Shown piece after piece: positions 26,740 through 36,063 of a stretch of DNA of 36,063 nucleotides. Origin of the DNA: Paracoccus nototheniae (GTDB taxonomy: Bacteria > Pseudomonadota > Alphaproteobacteria > Rhodobacterales > Rhodobacteraceae); assembly GCF_004335005.1 (NCBI RefSeq), contig NZ_RQRT01000045.1, forward strand, positions 1 through 36,063. The letters are read 5' to 3'. Position 1 is the stretch's first letter; every line of letters starts with the position of its first letter. The position numbers and the translations under genes are program-made. The notes beneath the pieces were generated by a model, which saw nothing but the letters and a program-made list of their open reading frames with translations, did no database searches and was not told where the DNA came from.

Positions 26740-28312
26740 TTTCTTTTCCTCCCGCCGCCCGTCCACATTCGCCGGGCGCGCAATGGTCGCCACGTCGCAT
26801 CCGCTGTCCACGGCCGCGGGACTTGCGATCCTGTCCGAGGGCGGCAATGCGGTCGATGCGGCGCTGGCCGCCGTTGCGGTGCAATGCGTCGTCGATCCGC
26901 TGATGACCGGGATCGGCGGCGACTGCTTTGCGCTTTACGCGCCTGCCGATGGCGCGGTGCTTGCGCTGAACGCCTCCGGGCGGGCGCCGGGCGGGGCCAC
27001 GATCGAGGCCCTGACCGCAGCGGGGCTGACGACCGAGATCCCGGGAACCAGCCCCCATGCCATTACCGTCCCCGGCGCGATTTCCGGCTGGTGTCTGTTG
27101 CACCGCGATCACGGCACGATGCCGCTGGACCGGATCTTTGCCCGTGCCATCAGCTATGCTCAGGATGGCTATCCGGTCACGCCGCGCGTGGCGCAGGACT
27201 GGGCCGACAATGCCGATTACATTGCCGGCGATCCGCATGCCTCGGCACTGTTCCTGCCAGAGGGCCGCGCACCCCGTCCGGGCGAGCGTCATGCCCAACC
27301 CCTGCTGGCAGATCGCCTGCGCGAGATCGCGGCTGACGGCGCGGCGGGCTTTTACAAGGGCGAAACGGCGGCAAAAATGGTGGCCCATCTGCAATCGCTT
27401 GGCGGGCTGCATACGCTTGGCGATTTTGCCACCGGTGCAGAGGCCGCGCATTGGGTGACCCCGATCCACACGTCCTATCGCGGCTATGATGTGCATGAAT
27501 GTCCGCCGAACGGGCAGGGCTTGGCCGCCTTGCTGATCCTGCGCATTCTGGAAGGCTTTGACGTGGCGGCCCTGTCCGAGGTGGACCGCGTGCATCTGCA
27601 TGCCGAGGCGACCAAGCTGGCGTACCACCACCGCGATGCCCTGCTGGCCGATGCGGGCGACTGTGACGGTCTGGTCGACACGCTTTTGTCCGATGAGGTC
27701 ATCGCGACCCTGCGGTCGCGGATCGACATGACGGCTGCGATGCCGCCGGCCCTGTGGGACGAGCCGGAACACAAGGACACCGTCTATCTCTGCGTGTTCG
27801 ACGCTGATGGAAATGCTATCTCGCTGATCAATTCGATCTTTCACGGCTTTGGATCGACCCGTCTGGACCCGGCCACCGGCGTCCTGTTCCACAGCCGCGG
27901 CGCGTCCTTCCGGCTGATCCCGGGCCATCCCAATGCCATCGCTCCGGGCAAGCGCCCGATGCATACGATCATCCCGGGGATGCTGACGCGGAACGGCACG
28001 GTCGAGATGCCCTTCGGCGTCATGGGCGGGCATTATCAGGCGTCGGGCCATGCGTGGCTTTTGTCCAACATCATCGATCTTGGCATGGGTGTTCAGGCGG
28101 CCATGGATGCACCGCGCAGCTTTGCCTTTGCCGGGGTGCTCGAGGTCGAGCCGACGATGCCCGAGCCGACACGCGCCGCCCTGACCGCCCGGGGGCATCA
28201 GATCAAGGTTGCCGCGTCGCCCATCGGCGGCAGCCAGGCGATCCGGATGTCCGATGGATTGCTGGAGGGCGGGTCCGACAGTCGCAAGGACGGTATGGCC
28301 TTGGGTTACTGA
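26732..28312 (+). CDS. Gamma-glutamyltransferase-family protein (cytoplasmic)
   Basis: This GGT-family Ntn-hydrolase of 526 residues has no signal peptide, so it acts in the cytoplasm after import. The processing and nucleophile threonine is probably T350 ([15 protein letters not shown]). The segment [11 protein letters not shown] keeps the arginine (R84) expected to hold the glutamyl alpha-carboxylate. The late segment [16 protein letters not shown] keeps the paired glycines of the oxyanion hole. It therefore looks like a more conventional member than the one at 724-2241. It overlaps the DppF-type gene by 8 bases. Likely role: hydrolysis of an imported gamma-glutamyl peptide or amide. Confidence 0.9.
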   Translation: MHDFFSSRRPSTFAGRAMVATSHPLSTAAGLAILSEGGNAVDAALAAVAVQCVVDPLMTGIGGDCFALYAPADGAVLALNASGRAPGGATIEALTAAGLTTEIPGTSPHAITVPGAISGWCLLHRDHGTMPLDRIFARAISYAQDGYPVTPRVAQDWADNADYIAGDPHASALFLPEGRAPRPGERHAQPLLADRLREIAADGAAGFYKGETAAKMVAHLQSLGGLHTLGDFATGAEAAHWVTPIHTSYRGYDVHECPPNGQGLAALLILRILEGFDVAALSEVDRVHLHAEATKLAYHHRDALLADAGDCDGLVDTLLSDEVIATLRSRIDMTAAMPPALWDEPEHKDTVYLCVFDADGNAISLINSIFHGFGSTRLDPATGVLFHSRGASFRLIPGHPNAIAPGKRPMHTIIPGMLTRNGTVEMPFGVMGGHYQASGHAWLLSNIIDLGMGVQAAMDAPRSFAFAGVLEVEPTMPEPTRAALTARGHQIKVAASPIGGSQAIRMSDGLLEGGSDSRKDGMALGY

Positions 28313-28652
28313 GGCCGCGCCTTGCCGGCAGCGGCGATCCCGGCCGATCTGCGGCTGACCGAGGGCCTTTGCCGTGGCGTCTGATCCCACCGTTTCACGA
28401 TGCGATCCTTTCTGATCTGCGGCAACGAGGCATGATGGGCCGTGGTCGTCGCGCGAGTGCCACGATCACGCATGCCATCAACGCTGCCCGAGAACGATCG
28501 TCAGTGACGCAGGGCATGCCGCACAGGACATGATCAAGCCGTCTGCTGGCCAAGCACCGCAGCAGATTCGGGTCCGTCAGGCGGCGCCGACATCGCGTGG
28601 CAGCCGGTGCGATACCCATACGGTCGCGGCGCTTTGAGAATGTGGGGAACAC
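28313..28652. other. Intergenic region between ggt and tRNA-Cys
   Basis: I can support no gene in these 340 bases. An open frame extends through to 28533 with the words GDPGRSAADR and PWR. These loosely recall IS5-type transposases, but the match breaks off at once, so no call is made. Confidence 0.3.
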
Positions 28653-28726
28653 TGGAGGCGGGTACCGGAATCGAACCGGTCTTCACGGATTTGCAATCCG
28701 GTGCGTAACCTCTCCGCCAACCCGCC
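28653..28726 (-). tRNA. tRNA-Cys (anticodon GCA)
   Basis: The minus strand folds into a full cloverleaf: acceptor GGCGGGT pairing with ACCCGCC, discriminator T, and encoded CCA at 28653-28655. The anticodon arm is CCGGATTGCAAATCCG with anticodon GCA at 28692-28694. The T-arm contains GGTTCGATTCC. The T/U discriminator is a known identity element of tRNA-Cys. Confidence 0.97.
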
Positions 28727-28876
28727 GCCGTCCAGAGTGCGCGTGTCTTAGTGGATCGCTGCGGGCCTTGCAAGACACGATCCCGCCCAAGGCGTCGATG
28801 CGGCATGTCCGTCGTTGCCCAGCATGGGGAAACATGGCAATAGTCGCAGGAACAGGTCGATCGAAGGTTCCCCAAG

Positions 28877-29530
28877 ATGAGCGATTTTTCCGCGCGCCGC
28901 ACGATGATGGTTGATACGCAGATTCGCCCCAGTGATGTCACGAAATTCCCGGTGATCGAGGCGATGCTGACCATCCCGCGCGAGGATTTCGTGCCCGCCG
29001 GGCGCCGGTCCGTGGCCTATAGCGGCGACAACCTGGATATCGGCCATGGCCGCGTCCTGCTGGAACCGCGCACTCTGGGCAAGATGGTCGATGCGCTGGA
29101 CATCCAGCCCGACGAGTTGGTTCTGGATCTGGGCTGCGGCTACGGCTATTCCGCCGCCGTCATGGCCCGCATGGCCGAGGCGGTCGTGGCGATCGAAGAG
29201 GCCCCCGAACTGGCCGCCGAGGCCGAGCAGCGCCTGTCCGAGGCCGGGATCTTCAACGTCGCGGTTCTGCAGGCGGCGCTGACCGAAGGCGCGCCGAAAC
29301 AAGGCCCCTATGATGTCATCCTGATCGAGGGCGCGGTCGAAGAGGTTCCCGCCGCCATCATCGACCAGCTGCGCGAGGGTGGGCGCATCGCCGCGCTGTT
29401 CCTGGAGGGTGCTCTGGGCGTCGCCCGGATCGGCACGCGGGTGAACGGGCAGGTCAGCTGGCGCTATTCCTTCAATGCGCGCGCGCCGATGCTGCCGGGC
29501 TTTGACCGCCAGCGCGGGTTCACGTTGTGA
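28877..29530 (+). CDS. Protein-L-isoaspartate methyltransferase-like protein
   Basis: This is a SAM-dependent methyltransferase of the PCMT fold, 217 residues. The SAM-binding motif is [16 protein letters not shown] (about 90-105), followed by the acidic ribose contact VAIEEAPEL. The usual PIMT active-site words GQTISQP are replaced by [13 protein letters not shown], so it is probably not a standard isoaspartyl repair enzyme. A normal Pcm is encoded 4 kb away. The stop overlaps the GTG start of the tolC gene (GTGA), so the two are translationally coupled, an arrangement I recall from other Rhodobacterales. Confidence 0.85.
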   Translation: MSDFSARRTMMVDTQIRPSDVTKFPVIEAMLTIPREDFVPAGRRSVAYSGDNLDIGHGRVLLEPRTLGKMVDALDIQPDELVLDLGCGYGYSAAVMARMAEAVVAIEEAPELAAEAEQRLSEAGIFNVAVLQAALTEGAPKQGPYDVILIEGAVEEVPAAIIDQLREGGRIAALFLEGALGVARIGTRVNGQVSWRYSFNARAPMLPGFDRQRGFTL

Positions 29531-30939
29531 CGGCGCGCGGTCGTCTGTCCGGTCGGGCGGGCCTGTCCGGTCTGGCGGCTCTGGCCCTGCTGGCCCTTGG
29601 CGCGGCGCTGCCGGCGCGGGCCGAATCGCTGGCCGACACGATGGTCGCGGCCTATCGCCATTCGGCGCTGATCGAACAGAATCGCGCGGTGCTGCGCGCC
29701 GCCGACGAGGATGTCGCGGCCTCGGTCGCCGCGTTGCGCCCGATTGTCGAATGGGTGGCGCGGCAAAGCGCCTCGCGCGCCGAAGACAGCACGACCGCCC
29801 GCACGACCTCGTTGCAGCTGGCGGCGTCGCTGACGCTTTATGATTTCGGTCGCTCGCAACTGGCCATCGACGGGGCCAAGGAACAGGTTCTGGCCACGCG
29901 GCAGGCACTGGTCTCGGTCGAACAGGACATTCTGCTGGCCGCGACCCTGGCCTTTTTCGACGTGCGCGAGGCGATCCAGCAGGTCGCGTTGCAGGAAAAC
30001 TCTGTCGAGGTGCTGACCAGCGAACGGCAGGCGGCGCAGGACCGCTTTGACGTGGGCGAGATCACCGTGACCGACGTGGCGCTGGCCGATGCGCAGCTGG
30101 CCGCGACCCGTGCCAGCCTTGCCTCGGCCAATGGCCAGCTGGAGATTGCGCGCGAATCCTATCTGGCGGTGACCGGGCGTCTGCCGGGGCGTCTGGATGC
30201 GCCGCCGCCACTGCCCAGCCTGCCCGCCGTGCTGGACGAGGCGCGCGCCATCGCGCAGTCCCGCCACCCCGCGATCAGCCAGTCGCAGCGGCAGGCCGCC
30301 GCTGCCGAAATCGGCGTGGCCGCAGCTGCCGCCGAACGCAACCCGACCCTGTCGGGCACCGCCAGCGTCGGCGTCGCCCGCAGTCCGCAGGCCGATCTGG
30401 GCGGCAGATATGGCAGCCAGAACTCGGCCTCGGTCGGGCTGGAGCTCAGCCAGACGCTGTATTCGGGGGGGCGGCTGTCCTCGGGTCACCGCCGGGCGAT
30501 GGCCGAACGTGATCAGGCGCGGTCGGCCCTACTGAACACCGCCCGCCAGATCAGCCAGCAGGTCGGCGAGACATGGGCCAATATCGCCGTGGCCCGTGCG
30601 CAGATCACCGCGATCACGCAGCAGATCTCGGCTGCGCAGCAGGCCTATGACGGCGTGCGCGAAGAGGCATTGTTGGGCGCACGCACCACGCTGGACGTGC
30701 TGGACGCCGAACAATCGCTGCTGGAGGCCCGGGCCGACCGGATCACGGCGGAATCCAACCTGCAATTAGCGCATTATCAACTTCTGGCTGCTATGGGTCT
30801 GTTGACGGTAGAAAATCTCAACCTGGGAATTCCGACCTATGACCCTTCGCAATATTACAATGCGGTGCGGGATGCGCCCGCAACCAGCAAACAGGGCGAA
30901 AGCCTGGACCGCGTGCTGCGCGCCATCGGGCGCAACTGA
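29527..30939 (+). CDS. tolC: TolC-family outer-membrane efflux protein
   Basis: This is the outer-membrane channel of type I secretion and RND/ABC efflux, 470 residues. A signal peptide ends near LPARA-ES (about residue 36). Two outer-membrane efflux (OEP) repeats follow, each with long coiled-coil helices, for example [17 protein letters not shown] repeats around 55-75 and [20 protein letters not shown] near 358-377. Strand-loop markers are [11 protein letters not shown] and [14 protein letters not shown]. The GTG start overlaps the previous stop. No pump genes are adjacent, so it probably serves several systems. Confidence 0.9.
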   Translation: MTARGRLSGRAGLSGLAALALLALGAALPARAESLADTMVAAYRHSALIEQNRAVLRAADEDVAASVAALRPIVEWVARQSASRAEDSTTARTTSLQLAASLTLYDFGRSQLAIDGAKEQVLATRQALVSVEQDILLAATLAFFDVREAIQQVALQENSVEVLTSERQAAQDRFDVGEITVTDVALADAQLAATRASLASANGQLEIARESYLAVTGRLPGRLDAPPPLPSLPAVLDEARAIAQSRHPAISQSQRQAAAAEIGVAAAAAERNPTLSGTASVGVARSPQADLGGRYGSQNSASVGLELSQTLYSGGRLSSGHRRAMAERDQARSALLNTARQISQQVGETWANIAVARAQITAITQQISAAQQAYDGVREEALLGARTTLDVLDAEQSLLEARADRITAESNLQLAHYQLLAAMGLLTVENLNLGIPTYDPSQYYNAVRDAPATSKQGESLDRVLRAIGRN

Positions 30940-30960
30940 CCCGACCAGCGGGGTGCGCCG

Positions 30961-32388
30961 ATGACAAGGCCACGCCGCAGTTCCTCCGCCCCGGCCCCCC
31001 GGGATGATGCCGCGCCACCGGTCGCGGCCGGCAAGACAGCCGCCGCTGCGCCCCCGGCAAGGCCGCGCCGCAAGACCGCCGCGATCAAGGCGGGGGCCGC
31101 CCCGTTACCCGACCCTGTCATGCCTGCCAAACCGCGTCGCAAGACACGGTCTGCCGGCAGCGTCAAAGCCGGGGCGTGGCCCGCGGATGAGTTCATCTTT
31201 GGCGCCGACCGCGATCTGCCCGATCATCCCGGCGTCGACAGCCCGCCCGGCCCGCGCCGCCAGACGGATCGACGCAACCAGCCCGAAACCGGTATCCCGG
31301 TCCCGCAGGTCCAGTTCCGGTCGCCTGATCGGGGCGAGGCGGCGCAGGAACGCGCCCGCATCCGTGCCGGAATGCAGGAAATCCGCCAGTTAATCGACGG
31401 GCCGAAGGATCGGTCGGGGGCGGGCGCGATGCTGATGCTGCAGCGCCTCTGCCATGACCCCTTGCCCCGACGCCGGTTGGCGGGCAGCGCCGCGCAGGGC
31501 CTGGTCGTGCCACCTCCTGCGCCGCCAATGTCGATGGCCGTGCGACCGACGACGGCTGCCCGCGCCTTGCCTGCCGGACGTCAGCGCCCCGGCCAAGGCA
31601 AGACGCCCGACCACCCGCGCGCTGCCGCCGTTCCGGCTTTGGCGACCCCGACCGGATGGCCCAAGCCGCAGGTCATGCCGCAGGATCTTCCCGACCTGTG
31701 GACGCCCGATCTTTGGATGCCCGGGATCGGCGTGTCCGAAATCCGGATGCCCGCCACGGGGCTCGCGCCGCAGCCGGTCGTCACGTCCTTCACCGTCGCC
31801 TATCCCGCGTCTCTGCCAGACCACGCCGTTCCGGCGCCGGGCGCGACGGCTGCGGTCCGGTCGCGGATCAACAGGCTGCTGGCGGCATGGGCCGACTGGT
31901 TGATGTGGAGGCTGCAGCCCCCCCGCATCCCGCAGGCGGTCCTGCCGGTGGTCATGGACGCGCGGGCGCAGGCTGCCCCCGACGCCGAAGGGACACCGGT
32001 GGTCAATGGTGAAACCGTTTCGGCAGGCTCATGTCCGGACAAGTCCGGCGGTGGAGACGGCGCAGAGCAGGGCCCGCAGACTGCCGCCCCGGAACCGGGA
32101 CCGGCTGCGGAGGCAGCTGATCGCGCGCAGTCCCATGAACCAAAGCCGTCTGCCATGACCGCACCCGCAGCCGCGATCTCTCGGACGTCGGATATCGTGC
32201 TGACCGGCGATGCCCTTGCAAAGGCGCTGTCTGCCGCGATCGACAAGGGCACGCTGCGCGATCATCTGCAGGCGATGATCCGTGATGAACTGGCGGGCGA
32301 AATGGGCGCGCGATTCTCGGGCAACCTGCAGGCGGTCATCCGGCGAGAGGTCGCGAATGGTCTGGACGACCGGCTGACCCATCTGTGA
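30961..32388 (+). CDS. Hypothetical protein, disordered Pro/Ala-rich with short helical C-terminus
   Basis: I do not recognise a named family. The 475-residue product starts with a basic, repeat-like region (RPRRKTA about 35-41, KPRRKTR about 58-64, PRRQTDRR about 97-104). A long low-complexity Pro/Ala/Gly stretch follows, then a conserved-looking 60-residue end (LTGDALAKALSAAIDKGTLR and MIRDELAGEMGARF). The end resembles the C-terminal helices of a Rhodobacterales hypothetical protein often encoded after tolC and recalls the polar organiser PopZ in layout, but that link is weak. No signal peptide or membrane helix is visible. It follows tolC by 21 bases and ends before a strong terminator. 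Confidence 0.65.
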   Translation: MTRPRRSSSAPAPRDDAAPPVAAGKTAAAAPPARPRRKTAAIKAGAAPLPDPVMPAKPRRKTRSAGSVKAGAWPADEFIFGADRDLPDHPGVDSPPGPRRQTDRRNQPETGIPVPQVQFRSPDRGEAAQERARIRAGMQEIRQLIDGPKDRSGAGAMLMLQRLCHDPLPRRRLAGSAAQGLVVPPPAPPMSMAVRPTTAARALPAGRQRPGQGKTPDHPRAAAVPALATPTGWPKPQVMPQDLPDLWTPDLWMPGIGVSEIRMPATGLAPQPVVTSFTVAYPASLPDHAVPAPGATAAVRSRINRLLAAWADWLMWRLQPPRIPQAVLPVVMDARAQAAPDAEGTPVVNGETVSAGSCPDKSGGGDGAEQGPQTAAPEPGPAAEAADRAQSHEPKPSAMTAPAAAISRTSDIVLTGDALAKALSAAIDKGTLRDHLQAMIRDELAGEMGARFSGNLQAVIRREVANGLDDRLTHL

Positions 32389-32485
32389 TGCCTGCGCCGG
32401 GGCCTGTCCCAGACCTCGGCGCATCCACCCGCCCGGCAGGGTGCGAAAGGGGCGATCCTGCGCCGCGTTCAGGATTTGGCAGCCG

Positions 32486-32512
32486 CCCCGGCGCCATCAG
32501 ACGGCGCCGGGG
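32486..32512. terminator. Bidirectional terminator hairpin
   Basis: Perfect 10-bp arms CCCCGGCGCC (32486-32495) and GGCGCCGGGG (32503-32512) enclose a 7-base loop between two converging genes. There is no long T-run, but the stem is very stable. Confidence 0.7.
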
Positions 32513-32597
32513 TGCCGCACTTTAGGGGATAATTCGTGGCGCAGGACCGGCCACGCGCATCAAGGATAAGGCACAAGGCATGCCCGCCAGATCAGCC

Positions 32598-33731
32598 TCA
32601 GTTCAACATCCGTTCGGGATCGACGCTTTCAAACCCGCGACGGATCTCGAAATGGACAAAGCCGTCGTTGCCCGAGGTTCCAAGGGACTGGCCCGTCGTG
32701 ACGCTGTCGCCCTTGGCGACGCCCACATCCTGCAGGCCGGTATAGACGGTCATCAGATCGCCCTCGTGCCGGACCACGATGATCGGCACGCCGGAACTGT
32801 CGCGGGTGATCGCGGCGACCTCGCCTCCGCCCGCCGCATTGACCGCCGTGCCGGAGGGGGCGGCAATGTCGATGCCGTCATTGCGGCCCTTTTCATAGAC
32901 CCGGATGATCGCGCCATCGACCGGCATGCGGAACTGCCCGCTGCCCGAAGCTGCGGTCCGCGTCGCCCCCAGATCGGTCGTCGGCGCGGCAGGCGGTGGG
33001 GCACCGGCCTGAGCGGTCTGTTCGTCCGGCAGGGGCTGGGTCGAAGATGGGGGCGTCGGCGTCGGGCTGCCCCGGCCCGGGGCGGTCGTCGCCAGACGGT
33101 CGGGGGTCTGGCCGGGCTGCGGCACGATCAGGCGCTGCCCGGTCCGCAGGCTCATGTCGCCGGGCAGGCCGTTCCACGAGGCCAGATCCTGAACGCTGAC
33201 ATTATAGCGGCGCGCGACGGCCCATGCGGTTTCTCCGGCCGCGACGACATGGATCTGCGGATCGGCTGTGGCGGCTGGCGCTGCGGGAGTTGCGGTTGCA
33301 GCGGGGGCGGCGGTCGCCGCGGTGGCAAAGGGATCGGTCACCACGGTGGTGCCGCCACCCGCAGCGGCGGCAGGAGCCGTCCCGGCGGCCACGGCACGCG
33401 GCAGGACCAGCACGGCGCCGGGCAAAAGGGGCGCATCGGCGGGCAGGGCGTTATGGGCGGCCAGCTCGTCTGCGGGCAGGCCGAGGCGGGCAGCGACGCT
33501 GGCAGGCGTGTCGCCCGCCTGTGCCAGCGCGACCTGACCGCTGCCAAAGCTGATCACCCCCCGGCCATCGGGGGCCGGTCGCGGACCCGCCGCCGCCGCG
33601 GCGGCCGCGGTGTCCACCCTGCCGCCCATCATTCCGCGCAGATCCGGGTCGAACCCGCCATCCGCGCCGCAAGAGGCCAGCGCCGCAAGGGCCGCACCGC
33701 CCAGCACCGTCCGAAAGTGAAATCTGTTCAT
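32598..33731 (-). CDS. nlpD: LysM / degenerate M23 lipoprotein (NlpD-like)
   Basis: This is a cell-envelope protein of 377 residues. The lipoprotein signal has its lipobox cysteine at C21 (LAALASC). Two LysM peptidoglycan-binding repeats follow (about 64-112 and 160-204, the second IHVVAAGETAWAVARRYNVS), with Ala/Pro-rich linkers. A C-terminal LytM/M23 domain (about 267-370) comes last. Active-site ligands are missing: the first histidine is asparagine (N284 in GRNDGIDIA) and the HLH motif is FVHFEIR. This matches NlpD-type amidase activators rather than active endopeptidases. It follows pcm and surE, the usual nlpD neighbourhood. Confidence 0.87.
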   Translation of the reverse strand: MNRFHFRTVLGGAALAALASCGADGGFDPDLRGMMGGRVDTAAAAAAAGPRPAPDGRGVISFGSGQVALAQAGDTPASVAARLGLPADELAAHNALPADAPLLPGAVLVLPRAVAAGTAPAAAAGGGTTVVTDPFATAATAAPAATATPAAPAATADPQIHVVAAGETAWAVARRYNVSVQDLASWNGLPGDMSLRTGQRLIVPQPGQTPDRLATTAPGRGSPTPTPPSSTQPLPDEQTAQAGAPPPAAPTTDLGATRTAASGSGQFRMPVDGAIIRVYEKGRNDGIDIAAPSGTAVNAAGGGEVAAITRDSSGVPIIVVRHEGDLMTVYTGLQDVGVAKGDSVTTGQSLGTSGNDGFVHFEIRRGFESVDPERMLN

Positions 33732-33767
33732 GGTCCTGTCCTCAGCCTGCCTCTTGGTGGCCGGGGG

Positions 33768-34424
33768 TCATGTCTGGCCCAACCCCTCGACCAGCGGAAC
33801 GAACCGCACCTGTCGCAACTCGTCATAATCGAACCCGGTCTGGGACCGGGTGACGCGGATCAGGGTCTGCACCGCATCCGACTGCCCGACAGGTACGACC
33901 ATGATACCGCCGATCTTCAGCTGTGCCAACAGCGGGCCCGGCGGATCTTCGGCGGCGGCGGTCACAAGAATGCGGTCGAAGGGGGCCTGATCGGGCAGCC
34001 CGCGCGACCCGTCGGCCACTTGCGCGATGATGTTGTACAGGCCCAGAGTGTGAAAGATCGCCTCGGCCTCGACGACCAGACGGCGGTGCCGGTCGACGGT
34101 ATAGACCCGGCGGCACAGCCCCGACAGCACCGCCGCCTGATAGCCCGAACCGGTGCCGACCTCCAGAACGGTGTCGCGGGCCCCCACCTCCAGCGCCTGC
34201 GTCATCAGGCCGACGACGGAAGGCTGGCTGATCGTCTGGCCGCAGGGGATGGGCAGGGGGGTGTCCTCGTATGCGCGGTCGGCGAACTGGCCGCGCACGA
34301 ACAGGCCCCGGTCGATTCCCTCCATCGAGGCCAGCACGCGGGGATCGGTCACGCCACGCGATCGCAGCTGGAACAGAAAGCGCATCTTGCGCTCGGCGGG
34401 GCTGTCCTCGCCGGGATCGCTCAT
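33768..34424 (-). CDS. pcm: Protein-L-isoaspartate(D-aspartate) O-methyltransferase
   Basis: This enzyme methylates isoaspartyl residues in damaged cytosolic proteins, using SAM, to start their repair. The 218-residue protein has the PIMT hallmark [20 protein letters not shown] (59-78), SAM motif [15 protein letters not shown] (86-100) and [12 protein letters not shown] 34424 overlaps the surE stop (ATGA); a longer frame to 34619 lies inside surE and is rejected. It is the middle gene of surE-pcm-nlpD. Confidence 0.95.
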   Translation of the reverse strand: MSDPGEDSPAERKMRFLFQLRSRGVTDPRVLASMEGIDRGLFVRGQFADRAYEDTPLPIPCGQTISQPSVVGLMTQALEVGARDTVLEVGTGSGYQAAVLSGLCRRVYTVDRHRRLVVEAEAIFHTLGLYNIIAQVADGSRGLPDQAPFDRILVTAAAEDPPGPLLAQLKIGGIMVVPVGQSDAVQTLIRVTRSQTGFDYDELRQVRFVPLVEGLGQT

Positions 34425-35257
34425 CCGGCAACTTTCGGGGCGGCAACCTTTTGGGCCGCCTGTGGGGCGGGACCGTCCAGCGCCTGCGCCAGCCGGTCCA
34501 GCGAGGCGTGACAGGTCAGATCCGCCCGCATCGGCGTGACCGAGATATGGCCCGCCATGTTTGCCGCCACATCGCTGCCCTCGCGTGCGGGGGCCTGCTG
34601 CGAGCCGCCGGTGATCCACATGAACCGCCGTCCGTTCGGCGCATCATAGGGCATGGCCGAAAACCGCGAGCCCTGCCGCTGGCCCTGCGGCACGACCCGA
34701 AGGCCCTGCACCGCATCAGCCGGAACGGGCGGGAAATTGATGTTGTAGAACAGCCGGAAATCCGCATCCGATGTCCAGTCGCCGTGATCCAGCAGCCGCC
34801 GGATGATGGCGGCGCCGTGCTGGCGTGCGCCTTCGAACGGATCAGCCAGACCGGCGGTCTGCGGCCCCAGATATTGCGACAGGGCGATGGCGGGCAGGCC
34901 CTGCAGCGCGGCTTCCATCGCGCCGCCGATGGTGCCGGAATACATCGCATTCTCGCCCGCATTGTTGCCCCGGTTCACGCCCGACAGGACCAGATCGGGG
35001 GGCGTGTCCATCAACACGCCCAGAGCCGCCAGCACGCAATCGGCGGGGCTGCCCTCGGCCGCATAGCGGCGCGGCGCCAGTTCGGCGATCATTGTGGGAT
35101 GGGTATAGCTGATGCAGTGACCGACGCCCGATTGCTCGAAGGCGGGGGCGACGGTCCAGACCTCGCCCTGTGGACCGGCCAGTTCGGTCGCGATCTGTTC
35201 CAGCACCTCCAGCCCCGGTGCGTTGATCCCGTCGTCATTGGTGATGAGAATGCGCAT
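34421..35257 (-). CDS. surE: 5'/3'-nucleotidase SurE
   Basis: This metal-dependent nucleoside monophosphate phosphatase has 278 residues. The family hallmark [20 protein letters not shown] carries the metal ligands D8 and D9. S43 lies in EQSGVGH and the asparagine ligand in [12 protein letters not shown]. Start 35257 is chosen because SurE proteins begin MRIL; an in-frame ATG at 35275 would add six residues. The last 30 residues are an Ala/Pro/Lys-rich tail. It is first in surE-pcm-nlpD. Confidence 0.95.
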   Translation of the reverse strand: MRILITNDDGINAPGLEVLEQIATELAGPQGEVWTVAPAFEQSGVGHCISYTHPTMIAELAPRRYAAEGSPADCVLAALGVLMDTPPDLVLSGVNRGNNAGENAMYSGTIGGAMEAALQGLPAIALSQYLGPQTAGLADPFEGARQHGAAIIRRLLDHGDWTSDADFRLFYNINFPPVPADAVQGLRVVPQGQRQGSRFSAMPYDAPNGRRFMWITGGSQQAPAREGSDVAANMAGHISVTPMRADLTCHASLDRLAQALDGPAPQAAQKVAAPKVAG

Positions 35258-35504
35258 CCTGCCCCCTGTGGCCATCCTGCCCGAGATGCGCGGAACCCCG
35301 CCCGCGCACGCGGTTGTGACACGACCTGCTTAGCGGCGGCCCGCCCGCGCTTCAACCCGTTCCGGCGCCGTCGGGTGCGGGCGCATCGCGCCATCCCATC
35401 GCCGCCTGCCGGACGGGCAGAGGCGCCGCCAAAGGGCGAAGCGGTTTGACCTTGGGCGCCGGGCAAGGCATCCTGCCCTTCAAAGCAGCACAAGCCGGGA
35501 CGCA

Positions 35505-36063
35505 ATGCAGATCTATCTTCCCATTGCAGAGGTCTCGGTCAACGCCTTCACCCTGATGGGTCTGGGCGGGCTGGTCGGCGTCATGAGCGGTCTGTTCGGC
35601 GTCGGCGGCGGCTTTCTGATCACGCCCCTGCTGTTCTTCATCGGCATCCCGCCCGCCATCGCGGTGGCGACCGGGGCCAATCAGGTCGTGGCCTCGTCCG
35701 TGTCGGGCGTTCTGGCGCATATGAAGCGCAAGACCGTCGATTTCCGGATGGGTGGCGTGCTGCTGGCCGGGGGCATGGTGGGTTCGGCCCTTGGGGTGCT
35801 GGTCTTCAACATCCTGCAGCGCGTGGGTCAGGTCGAGCTGGTCGTCCAGCTGTGCTATGTCGTCTTTCTGGGGCTGATCGGCGCGATGATGCTGCAGGAA
35901 AGCCTGCGCGCCCTTCTGCGCGCGCGCCATCCGACCGGGCGGCGCCGCCTGCATCAGCATATGTGGGTCCACCGCCTGCCGCTGAAGATGAAATTCCGCG
36001 CGTCGGGGCTGTATATCAGCATCATCCCGCCTTTGCTGGTGGGGGTTGCGGTGGGGGTGCTGG
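35505..36063 (+). CDS. TauE/SafE-family membrane permease (partial, cut by right edge)
   Basis: This is a member of the sulfite/organosulfonate exporter TauE/SafE family. The readable 186 codons start MQIYLPIAEVSVNAFTLMGL and contain the family repeat GLVGVMSGLFGVGGGFLITP, then GANQVVASSVSGVLAHMKRK. At least four transmembrane helices are visible, with a basic cytoplasmic loop (RARHPTGRRRLHQH). The frame stays open at the end of the window. It is divergent from surE across a 247-bp gap in which I see no other gene. Confidence 0.88.
   Translation, partial: MQIYLPIAEVSVNAFTLMGLGGLVGVMSGLFGVGGGFLITPLLFFIGIPPAIAVATGANQVVASSVSGVLAHMKRKTVDFRMGGVLLAGGMVGSALGVLVFNILQRVGQVELVVQLCYVVFLGLIGAMMLQESLRALLRARHPTGRRRLHQHMWVHRLPLKMKFRASGLYISIIPPLLVGVAVGVL

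Noticed and set aside
26525..28390. 621-codon minus-strand open frame across the second GGT gene
   Set aside because: It lies antisense to a gene with clear GGT motifs, and its composition is typical of a shadow frame.
28313..28533. Possible IS5-type transposase remnant (GDPGRSAADR, PWR)
   Set aside because: Only two short words match and the order and spacing then fail; chance is more likely.
28743..28779. Inverted repeat GTGTCTT/AAGACAC upstream of the tRNA and methyltransferase genes
   Set aside because: The 8-bp arms are more than 20 bases apart with no promoter context; too weak to call.

Overview
The window is GC-rich DNA with Rhodobacteraceae-type gene content, most like a Paracoccus-type alphaproteobacterium. 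The evidence is the surE-pcm-LysM/M23 gene order, a tolC gene next to an isoaspartyl-methyltransferase-like gene, dense ATGA-coupled transport operons and the codon usage. The genus call is by eye and not proven.

Left part (1-9.1 kb). A partial IS3-family element runs off the left edge. A divergent pair of transcription units follows: a TetR regulator and a cytoplasmic gamma-glutamyltransferase (GGT)-like enzyme on the minus strand, and a complete dipeptide/glutathione-type ABC importer on the plus strand. The importer unit holds a binding protein, two permeases, two RidA-family proteins and one fused double ATPase.

Middle-left (9.1-13 kb). This is scar tissue followed by a small redox unit. 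The scar is a decayed IS3 orfA, an internal fragment of an MFS transporter and a frameshifted MarR regulator. The redox unit is a TetR gene divergent from an SDR and an MDR oxidoreductase, with two near-palindromic operators and a promoter between them.

Middle (13.3-20.4 kb). A GntR/FCD regulator precedes a polyamine-type ABC importer (binding protein, ATPase, two permeases), an amidase-signature hydrolase and an Asp/Glu-racemase-family protein, nearly all translationally coupled. Four copies of an ATGG-N4-CCAT-like motif lie before the regulator and before the binding protein.

Middle-right (20.4-28.3 kb). A second GntR/FCD regulator is divergent from a second dipeptide-type importer with separate ATPases, which ends in a second GGT. 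Two TGTATACA boxes lie between them. The three cassettes form an uptake-and-hydrolysis island for small amide or peptide nitrogen compounds. Each pairs an importer with an intracellular amide-bond-cleaving enzyme. The substrates cannot be named from sequence.

Right part (28.3-36.1 kb). This is core-genome material: tRNA-Cys(GCA), a PIMT-like methyltransferase, TolC and a large disordered protein on the plus strand. Then come a degenerate LysM/M23 lipoprotein, pcm and surE on the minus strand, and a TauE/SafE permease cut by the right edge.

Most unusual points: a GGT homologue with changes at expected glutamate-binding and oxyanion positions, a tandem RidA pair whose second member lacks the catalytic arginine, and a racemase-family protein lacking both catalytic cysteines.
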